The notes beneath the pieces are model-generated. The model was not told the origin of the DNA, did not search any database, and worked only from the letters and a program-made list of their open reading frames with translations. Both the position numbers and the translations under genes were made by a program. Below, in pieces: positions 35,669 to 44,049 of a DNA stretch of 64,000 nucleotides. This DNA comes from Sphaerisporangium album. Lineage in GTDB: Bacteria > Actinomycetota > Actinomycetes > Streptosporangiales > Streptosporangiaceae. The stretch is from NCBI RefSeq assembly GCF_003323745.1, contig NZ_QOIL01000004.1, forward strand, positions 379,670 through 443,669, written 5' to 3'. Position 1 is the first letter of the stretch. Every line of letters begins with the position of its first letter.

Positions 35669-36096
35669 GGCGGTTCGAGCCTACAGAATCGGCGTTCCGA
35701 TAACCGGTCGGCGCGGCCGCGCCACGCCACGCGACCGCCCTGCGTCCGCGGTCACCGCGAGGGCCGGGAGGGGCGTGGTGCGGCAATTGTGACGGCGCGA
35801 AACGGCGGTGCGGTTGTCATGTGAAGTGACGGCCGTCCGACTCCGCGGCCTTACAGGACACTTACCGGTCCTCAATCGCCGATACGGGCACGCCGCATGG
35901 TCTCCGATTTACGTGCGCATGGGGATGTCATGCCTTGGACCTGTACAAATCATTCCGGACAACGGCCGCCATATGGGAGGACTTGGCTGCTCACGCCGGA
36001 CGTCCGGAAACGCCGTCCGGTTCACATTCGCATTGGCGGCGAGTGAGGTCGGGCAACCAGTCCTGTCAGGGCCTGCGAGGCATTAGCCTTGCGTTC
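35669..36096. other. 428-bp divergent intergenic region upstream of cysS
   Basis: No convincing gene. It is less GC-rich than its surroundings and holds the promoters of the DUF2637 and cysS genes. TTAGCC about 12 bases before the cysS GTG could be its -10 box, implying a nearly leaderless cysS message. No T-box elements are recognised. Confidence 0.5.
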
Positions 36097-37491
36097 GTGA
36101 GTCTGCGCCTATACGACACCAGCACCCGTGCGGTCCGCGACTTCGTCCCCATCCAGCCCGGGCGGGTCTCGATCTACCTGTGCGGGGCTACTGTGCAGGC
36201 TCCGCCCCATATCGGGCACATTCGGTCCGGCGTCAACTTCGACGTCATGCGCCGCTGGCTGACACGCTCGGGCTACGACGTGTCGTTCTGCCGCAACGTC
36301 ACCGACCTCGACGACAAGATCCTCCGTGTGGCCGCCGAGGAAGGCGTCCCGTGGTTCGTCGTCTCCGAGCGCAACCAGCGCGCCTTCACGTGGGCGTACG
36401 AGGCCCTCGGGTGCCTGCCGCCCACCGTCGAGCCCCGGGCGATGGGCCACATCCCCGAGATGGTCGAGCTGATCCAACGGCTGATCGACAAGGGCCACGC
36501 CTACGCCGCGGGCGGCGACGTGTACTTCGACGTCATGTCCTACGCCGAGCGCTACGGCAGGCTCTCCAACCAGCGCCCCGAGAACATGCGCGCCGCGGCC
36601 GACACCGACGCCGACTGCAAGCGCGACCCCCGCGACTTCGCCCTGTGGAAGGGCGCCAAGCCCGGCGAGCCCACCTGGCCCACCCCGTGGGGTTCCGGCC
36701 GTCCCGGCTGGCACATCGAATGCTCGGCCATGGCCACGAAGTACCTCGGCGAGACCTTCGACATCCACGGCGGCGGGGTCGACCTGATCTTCCCGCACCA
36801 CGAGAACGAGGTCGCCCAGTCCCAGGCCGCCGGCGACGGCTTCGCCCGCTACTGGCTGCACAACGGCATGCTCAAGGTCGGCGCCGAGAAGATGAGCAAG
36901 TCGCTCGGCAACTCGCTGCTCGTCCCCGCGATGCTCACCAAGGTCCGCGCCGTCGAGCTGCGCTACTACCTCGTCGCCGCCCACTACCGCTCCTCGATCG
37001 ACTACTCCGAGGAGGCCCTGGCCGAGGCCGCCGCCGGCTACCAGCGCATCGAGGGCTTCGTCACCCGCGCCGCCGAGGTCATCCACGACGTCGACGCCGC
37101 CGCCCCCCTTCCGCAGGCGTTCGTCGACGCGCTCGACGACGACCTCGGGGTGCCCCAGGCGCTCGCCGTCGTCCATGAGGTCGTCCGCGAGGGCAACGTC
37201 GCCCTGGCCCACGGCAACAAGGAGCAGGTCGCCCGCCTTCTCGCCGAGACCCAGAACATGCTCGACGTCCTCGGCCTCGACCCGCGCTCGCCGCAGTGGC
37301 GGGGCTCCGCCGCCGACGCCGGCCTGCATGAGACGGTGGACGCGCTGGTCAAGGTCGCCCTGGAGCAGCGCCAGGCCGCCCGCGCCCGCAAGGACTACGC
37401 CGCCGCCGACGCCATCCGCGACCAGCTCGCGGCCGCCGGCGTGATCGTCGAGGACACCCCCCAGGGCCCTCGATGGGAACTGGCGCGCTGA
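36097..37491 (+). CDS. cysS: Cysteinyl-tRNA synthetase
   Basis: 464 aa from GTG 36097 ([16 protein letters not shown]). Charges tRNA-Cys in the cytoplasm. HIGH motif PHIGHIRSG, zinc ligands around CGATVQ and [15 protein letters not shown], and KMSKS in [10 protein letters not shown] are all present. The C-terminal anticodon-binding helical region ends [19 protein letters not shown]. MshC, the mycothiol paralogue, is excluded by the full-length C-terminal domain. Followed 22 bp later by rlmB. Confidence 0.95.
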   Translation: MSLRLYDTSTRAVRDFVPIQPGRVSIYLCGATVQAPPHIGHIRSGVNFDVMRRWLTRSGYDVSFCRNVTDLDDKILRVAAEEGVPWFVVSERNQRAFTWAYEALGCLPPTVEPRAMGHIPEMVELIQRLIDKGHAYAAGGDVYFDVMSYAERYGRLSNQRPENMRAAADTDADCKRDPRDFALWKGAKPGEPTWPTPWGSGRPGWHIECSAMATKYLGETFDIHGGGVDLIFPHHENEVAQSQAAGDGFARYWLHNGMLKVGAEKMSKSLGNSLLVPAMLTKVRAVELRYYLVAAHYRSSIDYSEEALAEAAAGYQRIEGFVTRAAEVIHDVDAAAPLPQAFVDALDDDLGVPQALAVVHEVVREGNVALAHGNKEQVARLLAETQNMLDVLGLDPRSPQWRGSAADAGLHETVDALVKVALEQRQAARARKDYAAADAIRDQLAAAGVIVEDTPQGPRWELAR

Positions 37492-37513
37492 TCGCGCCGG
37501 TAGGCTTGCAGAC

Positions 37514-38482
37514 ATGGCAGGTGCGGGTAAAGGGTCCGGTAGATCCGGCGGTAAGCGGCAAGGCGCCACGCGAGGCACCGGCGGTCAGGGCCGCAAGACG
37601 CTCGCGGGCCGGGGAGCGACGCCTCCGGCGAGCGAGCGGCACTGGTTCAAGGACCGCCAGCGCGCCGCAGGCGCGGCGGCGGCCCGCCCCAAGGAGGGCA
37701 CCGCCCCGGCCCGCCCGGCGCGCGGCCCCCGGCGGGACGACGCCCCGGAGGTCATCGGCGGCCGCAACCCCGTCGTCGAGGCCCTGCGCGCCGAGGTGCC
37801 GGCGAACACGCTGTACGTCGCCCAGCGCATCGACCACGACGACCGCACCCGCGAGGCCATCAAGATAGCCTCCAACCGCGGCATCGCCCTGCTCGAGATC
37901 AGCCGCGACAAGCTCGACCGGCTCACCGAGGGCACCATCCACCAGGGCATCGGCCTCCAGCTCCCGCCCTACGACTACGCCCACCCCGACGACCTGGTCG
38001 AGCAGGCGCAGGACGCCGCCGAGGTCCCGCTCATCGTCGCCCTCGACGGCGTCACCGACCCGCGCAACCTCGGCGCCATCGCCCGCTCCGCCACCGCCTT
38101 CGGCGCCCACGGCATCCTCGTCCCCTCCCGCCGCTCGGCCGGCGTCACCGCCGGGGCCTGGAAGACCTCCGCGGGCACCCTGGCCCACATGCCCGTGGCC
38201 CGGGCCGCCAACCTCACGAACAGCCTGCGCGAGTACCGCGAGCGGGGCCTGTTCGTCATCGGCCTCGACGGTGAGGGCCCCGTCGAGATCGGCGACGTCG
38301 ACCTCGCCACCGAGCCCCTCGTCATCGTCATCGGCTCCGAGGGCAAGGGCCTGTCCCGCCTCGTCCGCGAGTCCTGCGACGTGGTCGCCCGCATCCCCAT
38401 GCGAGCCGCCGCCGAGTCCCTGAACGCCGGCGTGGCCACGGGCATAGCCCTCTACGAGATCTCCCGCCTTCGCCGCCGCTGA
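37514..38482 (+). CDS. rlmB: 23S rRNA (guanosine-2'-O-)-methyltransferase RlmB
   Basis: 322 aa. The N-terminal ~75 residues are basic and disordered (Gly/Arg/Lys/Ala), as in actinobacterial members. A substrate-binding domain starts at VIGGRNPVVEAL. The SPOUT (TrmH/SpoU) domain carries DGVTDPRNLGAIARSA, VIGSEGKGLS and the C-terminal knot segment LNAGVATGIALYE. Methylates G2251 of 23S rRNA. cysS-rlmB followed by a tRNA-Thr gene is a conserved actinobacterial arrangement. Confidence 0.95.
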   Translation: MAGAGKGSGRSGGKRQGATRGTGGQGRKTLAGRGATPPASERHWFKDRQRAAGAAAARPKEGTAPARPARGPRRDDAPEVIGGRNPVVEALRAEVPANTLYVAQRIDHDDRTREAIKIASNRGIALLEISRDKLDRLTEGTIHQGIGLQLPPYDYAHPDDLVEQAQDAAEVPLIVALDGVTDPRNLGAIARSATAFGAHGILVPSRRSAGVTAGAWKTSAGTLAHMPVARAANLTNSLREYRERGLFVIGLDGEGPVEIGDVDLATEPLVIVIGSEGKGLSRLVRESCDVVARIPMRAAAESLNAGVATGIALYEISRLRRR

Positions 38483-38573
38483 CGCCGGCCCTGGACAATT
38501 CCTCAACGGGCCTGACACCACAACGCCGGTGCCAGGCCCCACCCCATGCCACTAAACTCGTAGAGCACCACCC

Positions 38574-38646
38574 GCCGACGTAGCTCAATCGGCAGAGCAA
38601 CGGTCTTGTAAACCGTAGGTCAGGGGTTCGATTCCCCTCGTCGGCT
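38574..38646 (+). tRNA. tRNA-Thr (anticodon TGT)
   Basis: A complete cloverleaf: acceptor GCCGACG/CGTCGGC, D-arm GCTC...GAGC, anticodon stem ACGGT/ACCGT with loop CTTGTAA (anticodon TGT), and T-arm AGGGG-TTCGATT-CCCCT. The 3' CCA is not encoded. Its 3' half is duplicated at 43002-43045, marking it as an integration target. Confidence 0.97.
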
Positions 38647-38648
38647 CC
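38605..38648 (+). repeat. attL-like repeat (3' half of tRNA-Thr)
   Basis: Runs from the anticodon loop to just past the tRNA end. It is identical at 43 of 44 positions to 43002-43045; the sole difference is T38616 versus A43013. The similarity continues in decayed form into the downstream terminator. Confidence 0.85.
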
Positions 38649-38654
38649 CAGCTC

Positions 38655-38687
38655 AAAGGCCCCTCGCCATGATCACAAGGGGCCTTT
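38655..38687 (+). terminator. tRNA-Thr terminator
   Basis: AAAGGCCCCT (38655-38664) pairs with AGGGGCCTTT (38678-38687), 10 bp, followed by T. A decayed version follows the tRNA duplicate at about 43055-43090. Confidence 0.85.
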
Positions 38688-38711
38688 TGCTAACAGACTT
38701 GCTAACACGCG

Positions 38712-38832
38712 CTATGCGACGACTTCCTTGACCGCGGTGGCGAAGATGTCGGCCGCCGTCGCCATCTGCTCATTGATCACGTGCGCGTACACGGCCCGGC
38801 TGGGGCACGCTGACCCTGCGATCACGCTCCGC
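38712..38832 (-). pseudogene. Tyrosine integrase C-terminal remnant, split and partly inverted
   Basis: Minus-strand bases 38792-38712 encode VYAHVINEQM...ATAVKEVVA and a stop. YAHV contains the catalytic-site-proximal His/Tyr region seen at the end of actinophage/ICE integrases. The adjoining 38797-38832 encodes RLGHADPAITLR on the plus strand, the segment that should directly precede YAHV on the minus strand. A ~36-bp piece has therefore been inverted and the remainder lost to the IS630 fragment. Confidence 0.65.
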
Positions 38833-39362
38833 CAGCGCCGCGATCGAGATCCGGCGCCGAGAACGGCCCCGCACGGTGATGACCGGGGTATGGCCTCGGG
38901 GTGCCCAGGTGCGCGCGACGGGGCGGCATCATCGACAGGCCGGTCTCGTCTTCGAAGACGAGACCGGCGCCGAGCGCCGCCGCGGATCTTCCACGCTCGG
39001 CCAGGCCTCCTTCACCCACCCTGTCACCGCCGCTTCATCTCGCTCCAGGGCGCGGCGGGCCGGGACCTGGCAGGAGTAGCCGTTGCGGAGCAGCAGCTTA
39101 CGCACTCCTTGCAGGGTGTAGGTCAGATGGAAGCGCCCGCCGATCACGGTCTTGACCCGAGACAGGGTCCAGCGCTGGTCGGACCAGCCGTGCCAGACGG
39201 GTTCCTTGCGTAGTTCCTGTTCCAGCGCGGCGAGTTGCCGTTCGCCGAGCCGGGGCAGGGAGGCAGGCCCGTGCGAGCGCAGCGCTCCGTCCCCGCCGGC
39301 TCGCCAGTCCCTCTTCCAACGCTGAACGGACCGCAGGCTGATTCGCAGGTCCCGGGCGATGG
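38833..39362 (-). pseudogene. IS630-family transposase fragment (middle part)
   Basis: On the minus strand the frame from 39362 reads IARDLRISLRSVQRWKRDW..., an HTH, then the linker WHGWSDQRWTLSRVKTVIGG and GVRKLLLRNGYSCQVP. Near 38970 a frameshift moves to LVFEDETGLSMMPPR, the start of the DDE catalytic core. It stops at about SIAALA (38833). The first ~47 codons and most of the DDE core are missing. Confidence 0.8.
39207..39362 (-). repeat. 156-bp perfect inverted repeat, left copy
   Basis: The reverse complement of this stretch is identical to 42699-42854 by direct comparison. Both lie within the IS630-type transposase coding sequence and flank the nuclease-like and acidic-protein genes. 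Confidence 0.9.
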
Positions 39363-41912
39363 GTGGTGCGCTGGCGCGCCCGTTCGATCGCCGGGACGCT
39401 CACCTCTCCGTGGTCGGCCTGGCAGCAGCTCACCGTCAAGCGACCAGCCTCAGCGCCAGAAGTGAACGACCCGCAGGTCACACCCGCGCAGACGGTCGGT
39501 GGCAAGACTCTCGCCCTGTCGTTGACCCCCGAGTTGCGCGCGACGCTGACCGACCCGCGCGGTGACGCGCTCACCGCCGAGTTCGAGGTCGAGCACGATC
39601 CGGCCGCCCCCGAGAACCAAGGGAGCGGGCAGATCTGGGCTGGGAGCGTGCACGGCATCGCCGTGAACAGCCGGGCTGTGCTCGCCGTACCCAGCGGAAA
39701 GCTGATCGACGGCTGGCAGGTCCGGTGGCGAGTCCGCGCGACCTCGGAGACCGCGGCTTCTGACTGGTCGGACTGGCGGCTGTTCACGGTCGACCTTCCC
39801 AAGCCGGACGTGGCTGGACTGCAGCTCACACCGGCCAGGACGGTGGACGGGGTAACCGCCACCGAATCCCTCACCCCCACCTTGAGCGCGATCGCCACCC
39901 ATCCGCAGGCGGCGGTCTCACGAGTCGAGTTCCAGGTCGAGCACGACCCGGCCGCTCCCGAGAACCAAGGGAGCGGGCAGATCTGGACCGGTGGCGTGGA
40001 CGACATCGCCTCGGGAGGCCCGGCGGCCCTGACCATCCCGGCAGGGAAGCTGACCGATGGCTGGCTGATCCGGTGGCGTGCCCGCGCCGTGGCCGGAGGT
40101 GTCTCCGCGGGCTGGTCATCCTGGCTGACGGTCAAGGTTGACCTCATCCTGCCAGGCGAGGAGCCGCTGGCGGAGGCCACGACGGCCCTTGTCCCTTCGG
40201 AGTCGAGCTTCACCGTCGGCGCGTGGGTTCGCTGGGCGGACAAGGACGGTGACTACACCGTCATCGAGCAGCGAGGCACGCATCAAGCCGCCTTCCGGCT
40301 GGGCAACACCGCCGAAGACGGGTTGGTCTTCACCTTCGCAAGCGCGGACACGCGCGAGGCGAGCACCGGCGGTGTGCTCTCGCAGGTGGAGCCGCCGGTC
40401 AACCAGTGGTTCCACCTGGCGGGCGCGTACGACGCGGCCACGAAGCGAGCGACCCTATACCTCAACGGGGTCGCGATCGAGTCGGCCACGCTCGGCTTCA
40501 CCACCTGGCGCGCCGACGGCGTGACCACGCTGGGCACCAGGCTGAATGGGTCCCTCGACGACATCTGGATCTACGACAAGGCCATTACCGCGGAGGAGGC
40601 GGCGGTCGCGGCGGGGGTGACGGCATCGGCTGCGCGCGTCAAGAGCTCGGTGAAGGCCGCTGCGGCCGCGTCCGCGACTCCTACCTACCATCGGATCGCT
40701 CCCGAGGACTGCATCAAGGAGAACTCCAGCTTCTACTTCCCACCCAGATTCCCGGTCCCGGTCAGGAACCCGAAGGGCTGGAACCCCGGCCCGCACGACT
40801 GGTGCGTGTCTCAGAAGCCCAGATTCACTGTCGAGGTCACCAATCCGCGCACGTTGCGGTCGCGGGTGACCGACGAGGCGAGCATGGTGCTCATGACGAT
40901 CGGGCGGGTCTTCAACGACTCCCGGACCGCCGAGATCGAAGTGATCAACCTGCAGTTGGACGACACCGTGCAGGGATCGGTCTTCGACGGCCAGGTCTTC
41001 GCCCTCGGCCTCGACGTGCAGGGTTCCCCCGCTTTCTCGTGCCGGCAGGTGGTCGACTCCAGCCACCTCTCGGTCTATGCCGGGAACGAGAGCTACTGGA
41101 ACAACAGGAAGGTCGCCTTCAAGATCGAATCACCGGAGAGCGGGTGGACACCGGCCGACACTTCGCAATGGCTGTCCCAGTGCACCATCCAGTTGAAGCT
41201 GACTGTGCGGGATCTTCCGTTGATGTACAAGGGCGCCATGGCGAAGGGAGTGGTTCGATGTGACTCCGCGAGGGAGAACCAACTCTTCCCGCGTGGCTGC
41301 ATCTTCGACCACAAGATGCGCGCTGTCGAACTGCATGAAAACACCTTCCCGGACGCCTACGCGCACATCTACAAGGCCTACAAAACTCCTAACCTCACCA
41401 CTCCGGAAACGACCACGACGAACCCGAGGTTGTGGCCGAAACATGTCCCCTTCGGAACCGGCAAGGAGTTCCCCGGATTCAGCACCAACACGCCGCTGAC
41501 TCGGCTCAACAAGAAGGACAGCGATCCGAACGTCATCAAGAACCGGGCATCGCGGAACTACTATCGATCCTTCAGAATATGCGCGATCGACTACAAGTCC
41601 AGCTGGAAGGGTGGCGCCGCTCCCTGGGACACTTCGCTGAAGGAGTGCGACGAGTATCCCTTCCAGAGCACCTACCAGGGTTCCTGGGTGAGCTGGCAGG
41701 CGAACAAGCCCGCTGACAAGGGCGCGCCCTACAAGCCGGGAGTGGCGGTCTCGGTGTCACTGATCCCCAAGCAGCAGAACACCAACTGGGGGGCGACCTA
41801 CCATCTCGCGGGGCTCGGGCGCTTCTACATGAACGACCGGATCCTCTACAACGAGAACTTCATCCTGCATCTCTACAACGCCGCGGGGAACCTCGTGAAC
41901 CCGGGGCCATAG
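39363..41912 (+). pseudogene. 5'-truncated secreted LamG / NucA-NucB-like nuclease protein
   Basis: 849 codons remain, and the frame runs into the transposase fragment exactly at the inverted-repeat boundary, so the signal peptide and N-terminus are lost; GTG 39363 is not a native start. Three Ig/FnIII-like repeats (WRARSIAGTLTSPWSAW, then two copies of FEVEHDPAAPENQGSGQIW-type units) are followed by a LamG/concanavalin-like domain (FTVGAWVRWADKDGDYTVIEQ to LNGSLDDIWIYDKAI). A Cys-rich region follows, then a C-terminal part with CDEYPFQST and GRFYMNDRILYNENFIL, resembling NucA/NucB DNases of actinomycetes. Composition is less GC-biased than its neighbours. Probably no longer exported unless a new start is used. 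Confidence 0.65.
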
Positions 41913-41921
41913 CGGAAAACT

Positions 41922-41951
41922 GAGCGCCCGGCGGATCACCGCTGGGCGCTC
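41922..41951 (+). terminator. Hairpin after the nuclease-like gene
   Basis: GAGCGCCCGGC (41922-41932) pairs with GCTGGGCGCTC (41941-41951), 11 bp including one G-T pair, loop of 8. No strong T-run. It separates the nuclease-like gene from the acidic-protein gene. Confidence 0.6.
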
Positions 41952-41999
41952 GGCCTATCCTTGCGTCAAGCTGTGTCGGCGCGACGTTTACGGAGAACC

Positions 42000-42533
42000 A
42001 TGTCAAAGCTCATTGCCCGCGTCGCGGGTCCATTCCTAGTGATGTATGGCTCATTCACCGTCATGGACCTCGACGGGCTCTCCTTCTCGTCCGTCGCGCT
42101 CGCCCCGGAAGAGCTGTACGAGCTGGTGAGACAGGGTGACCCCTGGTTCGCCGTCACGGAGAACATGGCAATCGTGTGCAGCCGCCAGGGTTACCACCAC
42201 ATAGCGGACGTCGCGCTCGAACTGTGGGACGGCGAGCCGCCTGCCGACCCGGAGGGTCAGGCGGGGACCGCCGCTGAGCCGATGCGCAGCAGTTCGGGCC
42301 GGGTTCGGGCGGGCAACTCCATGGGCAACGGCGGCCCGGTCCTCGACCTGGGAGAGCCGGCCGCCCTGTGGTCGGTCCGCGCCCAGCGGATCAAGAAGGC
42401 GAGCCAGGCCGTTGTCTACTTCTCATCGGATGAGGCATATGACGACGAGGACGATGACGACAGTGGCTACCCGGAGGGTTTGGAGGAGTTCCGCATCCAG
42501 TTCTGGCCGGCTGCCCGACCTCTCGGTTACTGA
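42000..42533 (+). CDS. Small acidic protein, candidate immunity partner of the nuclease-like protein
   Basis: 177 aa from ATG 42000 with CGGAGAA upstream; a start 13 codons earlier is weaker. Soluble and acidic, with an Asp-rich run (YDDEDDDDSGYPEGLEEF) near the C-terminus and no signal peptide. I recognise no family. Its position 87 bp downstream of a secreted nuclease-like gene, same strand, same island and similar base composition, fits an immunity protein. It could equally be an unrelated cargo gene. Confidence 0.55.
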   Translation: MSKLIARVAGPFLVMYGSFTVMDLDGLSFSSVALAPEELYELVRQGDPWFAVTENMAIVCSRQGYHHIADVALELWDGEPPADPEGQAGTAAEPMRSSSGRVRAGNSMGNGGPVLDLGEPAALWSVRAQRIKKASQAVVYFSSDEAYDDEDDDDSGYPEGLEEFRIQFWPAARPLGY

Positions 42534-42592
42534 GGTTGAACTGGTGGTGTCATAGCTCCTGATGAGCCTTGATTACCGGGTAGACCGACGTC

Positions 42593-42854
42593 ATGAGGTA
42601 CGCACAAGGCGGAGGGTTGTCCGCCGAGCGAAGAGCGTTCCGCGAACGACTCCGGCTGCAGGCGGCCGAGCGGTTCGCCCGTGATGAATCCAGCACGGCC
42701 ATCGCCCGGGACCTGCGAATCAGCCTGCGGTCCGTTCAGCGTTGGAAGAGGGACTGGCGAGCCGGCGGGGACGGAGCGCTGCGCTCGCACGGGCCTGCCT
42801 CCCTGCCCCGGCTCGGCGAACGGCAACTCGCCGCGCTGGAACAGGAACTACGCA
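42593..42854 (+). pseudogene. IS630-family transposase fragment (N-terminal part)
   Basis: Starts MRYAQGGGLSAERRAFRERL, then an HTH (STAIARDLRISLRSVQRW) and LPRLGERQLAALEQELR, after which similarity to the other copy stops at 42854 and the frame runs on into unrelated sequence. Bases 42699-42854 are the right copy of the 156-bp inverted repeat. The DNA from about 42534 is probably the IS left end. Together with the minus-strand fragment it reconstructs a larger piece of one transposase. Confidence 0.8.
42699..42854 (+). repeat. 156-bp perfect inverted repeat, right copy
   Basis: Identical to the reverse complement of 39207-39362. The two copies could recombine to invert the 3.3 kb between them. 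Confidence 0.9.
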
Positions 42855-43001
42855 TCGAAGGGGAGGCGAGGATCTTGCTAACGCGGATGCTAAATGCGTC
42901 CCGAGACGGCCGTAGACATCGGTGGAAGAGGATCAAGAAAATAGGCTTTTGACCAGCAGCGCAGAGACAGCGAGGGACGTGGGGAGACGATCCTCTTCCG
43001 G

Positions 43002-43045
43002 CTTGTAAACCGAAGGTCAGGGGTTCGATTCCCCTCGTCGGCTCC
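43002..43045 (+). repeat. attR-like repeat (duplicated tRNA-Thr 3' half)
   Basis: CTTGTAAACCG followed by A and AGGTCAGGGGTTCGATTCCC through GGCTCC, matching the tRNA-Thr 3' half at 43 of 44 positions. The 5' half of a tRNA is absent, so this is not a functional gene. The following 268 bp (43046-43313) contain a decayed copy of the tRNA terminator and nothing else recognisable. Confidence 0.85.
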
Positions 43046-43313
43046 AGCTTCAGCCTCAAGGCCCCTCGCCTTGATCATGAGAGGCCTCTTGTCAACGAGC
43101 GTTCTGCTGCTGTCCAGCTGAACGGCCCGGTCGTCGATATTGTCCTTCGCTCCGCTCAGGGCTGTTTCTCCCCGGGGCTCCGCCCCGTCGCCGCGGCACT
43201 GGTCGTCCTCCACACCGACCACGCCCGAACCACCTGAAGCCACTACGCAAACGTCACAAGGCGTTAAGCGGAATGGCTGACTGGTTCAGAGCGTCGAACA
43301 GGATTGGGAAGAC

Positions 43314-43403
43314 ATGCCACTGACCGGGGAATACGCGTCGAGCATGTTCGATTTCAGCCGCAATCAGGTCGAGCTCTACGAGAGCTTCACGCCGGTCGAC
43401 TGA
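43314..43403 (+). pseudogene. Ddn-like F420-dependent nitroreductase remnant
   Basis: Only 29 codons: MPLTGEYASSMFDFSRNQVE continuing to LYESFTPVD and a stop. The opening matches the start of deazaflavin (F420)-dependent nitroreductases (typically MPL-GEY-PS---W-R-Q-ELYE). The rest of the gene, normally ~130-150 codons, is gone; the stop directly abuts the TetR gene end. A rearrangement scar. Confidence 0.6.
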
Positions 43404-43967
43404 TCAGCCGAGCGCGCTCCGCAGCGTCGCCAGGGTCTCGAGGATGATGTCGTAGAGCTTGCGGTCGTCGGGGGCGTCGAGCCACTCGGCCAGGGAGACG
43501 TTGATCAGGGTCACCGACGTCTCGGCGAGCAGTGCCGCCCGGGCCGGGTCGACGCCTCGGGCCTGGAAGCCCTCCCGGATCGCCTCGGACATGACCGCTC
43601 GCTTGCGCAGGTCGCGTTCCTGCAGGCCGGCGTCGGTGCGCACCAGCTCGCGCCGGGCCAGCAGGGCCGCCTTGCGGGGCTCGAAGCGGGTCTCGGCGAC
43701 CGTCCGCAGGCCCTCGACGATCAGGGCCAGCGGCTCGGCCGACGGGGGAGCCTCGGCCATCATCGTGGCGACCATGGCCGGCACCTCGGCGTCGTCGGCG
43801 TAGAGGACCTCCCGCTTGTCGGCGAAGTGCCGGAAGAACGTGCGCGTGGTCAGCCCGGCCCGGGCGGTGATCTCGGGAACGGTTGTGGCGGCGAAGCCCT
43901 GTTCGGCGAAGAGATCCAGCGCAGCCTGCTGAAGGCGCTCACGCGCGTCGGGCCGCCATCTGCTCAC
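43404..43967 (-). CDS. TetR-family transcriptional repressor
   Basis: 187 aa. N-terminal HTH: RERLQQAALDLFAEQGFAAT, then VPEITARAGLTTRTFFRHFADKREVLYADD. The rest is the helical ligand-binding domain. Divergent from the reductase-like gene, with two palindromes in the 82-bp gap; it very likely represses both genes and is released by a small ligand, as is usual for this layout. Confidence 0.92.
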   Translation of the reverse strand: MSRWRPDARERLQQAALDLFAEQGFAATTVPEITARAGLTTRTFFRHFADKREVLYADDAEVPAMVATMMAEAPPSAEPLALIVEGLRTVAETRFEPRKAALLARRELVRTDAGLQERDLRKRAVMSEAIREGFQARGVDPARAALLAETSVTLINVSLAEWLDAPDDRKLYDIILETLATLRSALG

Positions 43968-43982
43968 GTCCCCAGTCTAGTG

Positions 43983-43994
43983 ATGACATGTCAT
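43983..43994. promoter_or_regulatory. TetR operator candidate 1
   Basis: ATGACATGTCAT, a perfect 12-bp palindrome 16 bp upstream of the tetR start, sharing the ATGACA/TGTCAT half-site with the second site. Confidence 0.7.
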
Positions 43995-44011
43995 GTCGTC
44001 GTCGGTTATGG

Positions 44012-44032
44012 TGATGACACGACGTGTCATCA
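44012..44032. promoter_or_regulatory. TetR operator candidate 2
   Basis: TGATGACAC-GAC-GTGTCATCA, 9-bp perfect arms around 3 bp, 18 bp upstream of the reductase-like start. Its outer bases repeat those of site 1. Confidence 0.75.
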
Positions 44033-44049
44033 CAGGGCGGAGCGCGGAC

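Larger units (their letters stand above)
38605..43045. mobile_element. Decayed integrated element in the tRNA-Thr gene
   Basis: Bounded by a 44-bp direct repeat of the tRNA 3' half, the classic result of tyrosine-integrase insertion. Inside are the last codons of such an integrase next to the left repeat, two inverted IS630-type transposase fragments, a truncated secreted nuclease-like gene and a small acidic-protein gene. The element has no intact recombinase, so it is fixed. Confidence 0.7.

Noticed and set aside
34034-35824. A 596-codon open frame on the plus strand opposite the DUF2637 gene
   Set aside because: It is Arg/Gly-rich with no domain, has no ribosome-binding site and is the usual GC-driven shadow of the real minus-strand gene with its clear membrane helices.
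42593-42952. A complete 119-aa protein
   Set aside because: Only the first ~87 codons match an IS630 transposase; the rest is read-through into unrelated DNA.
43002-43045. A second tRNA-Thr gene
   Set aside because: The acceptor 5' strand and D-arm are absent; only the 3' half is present.
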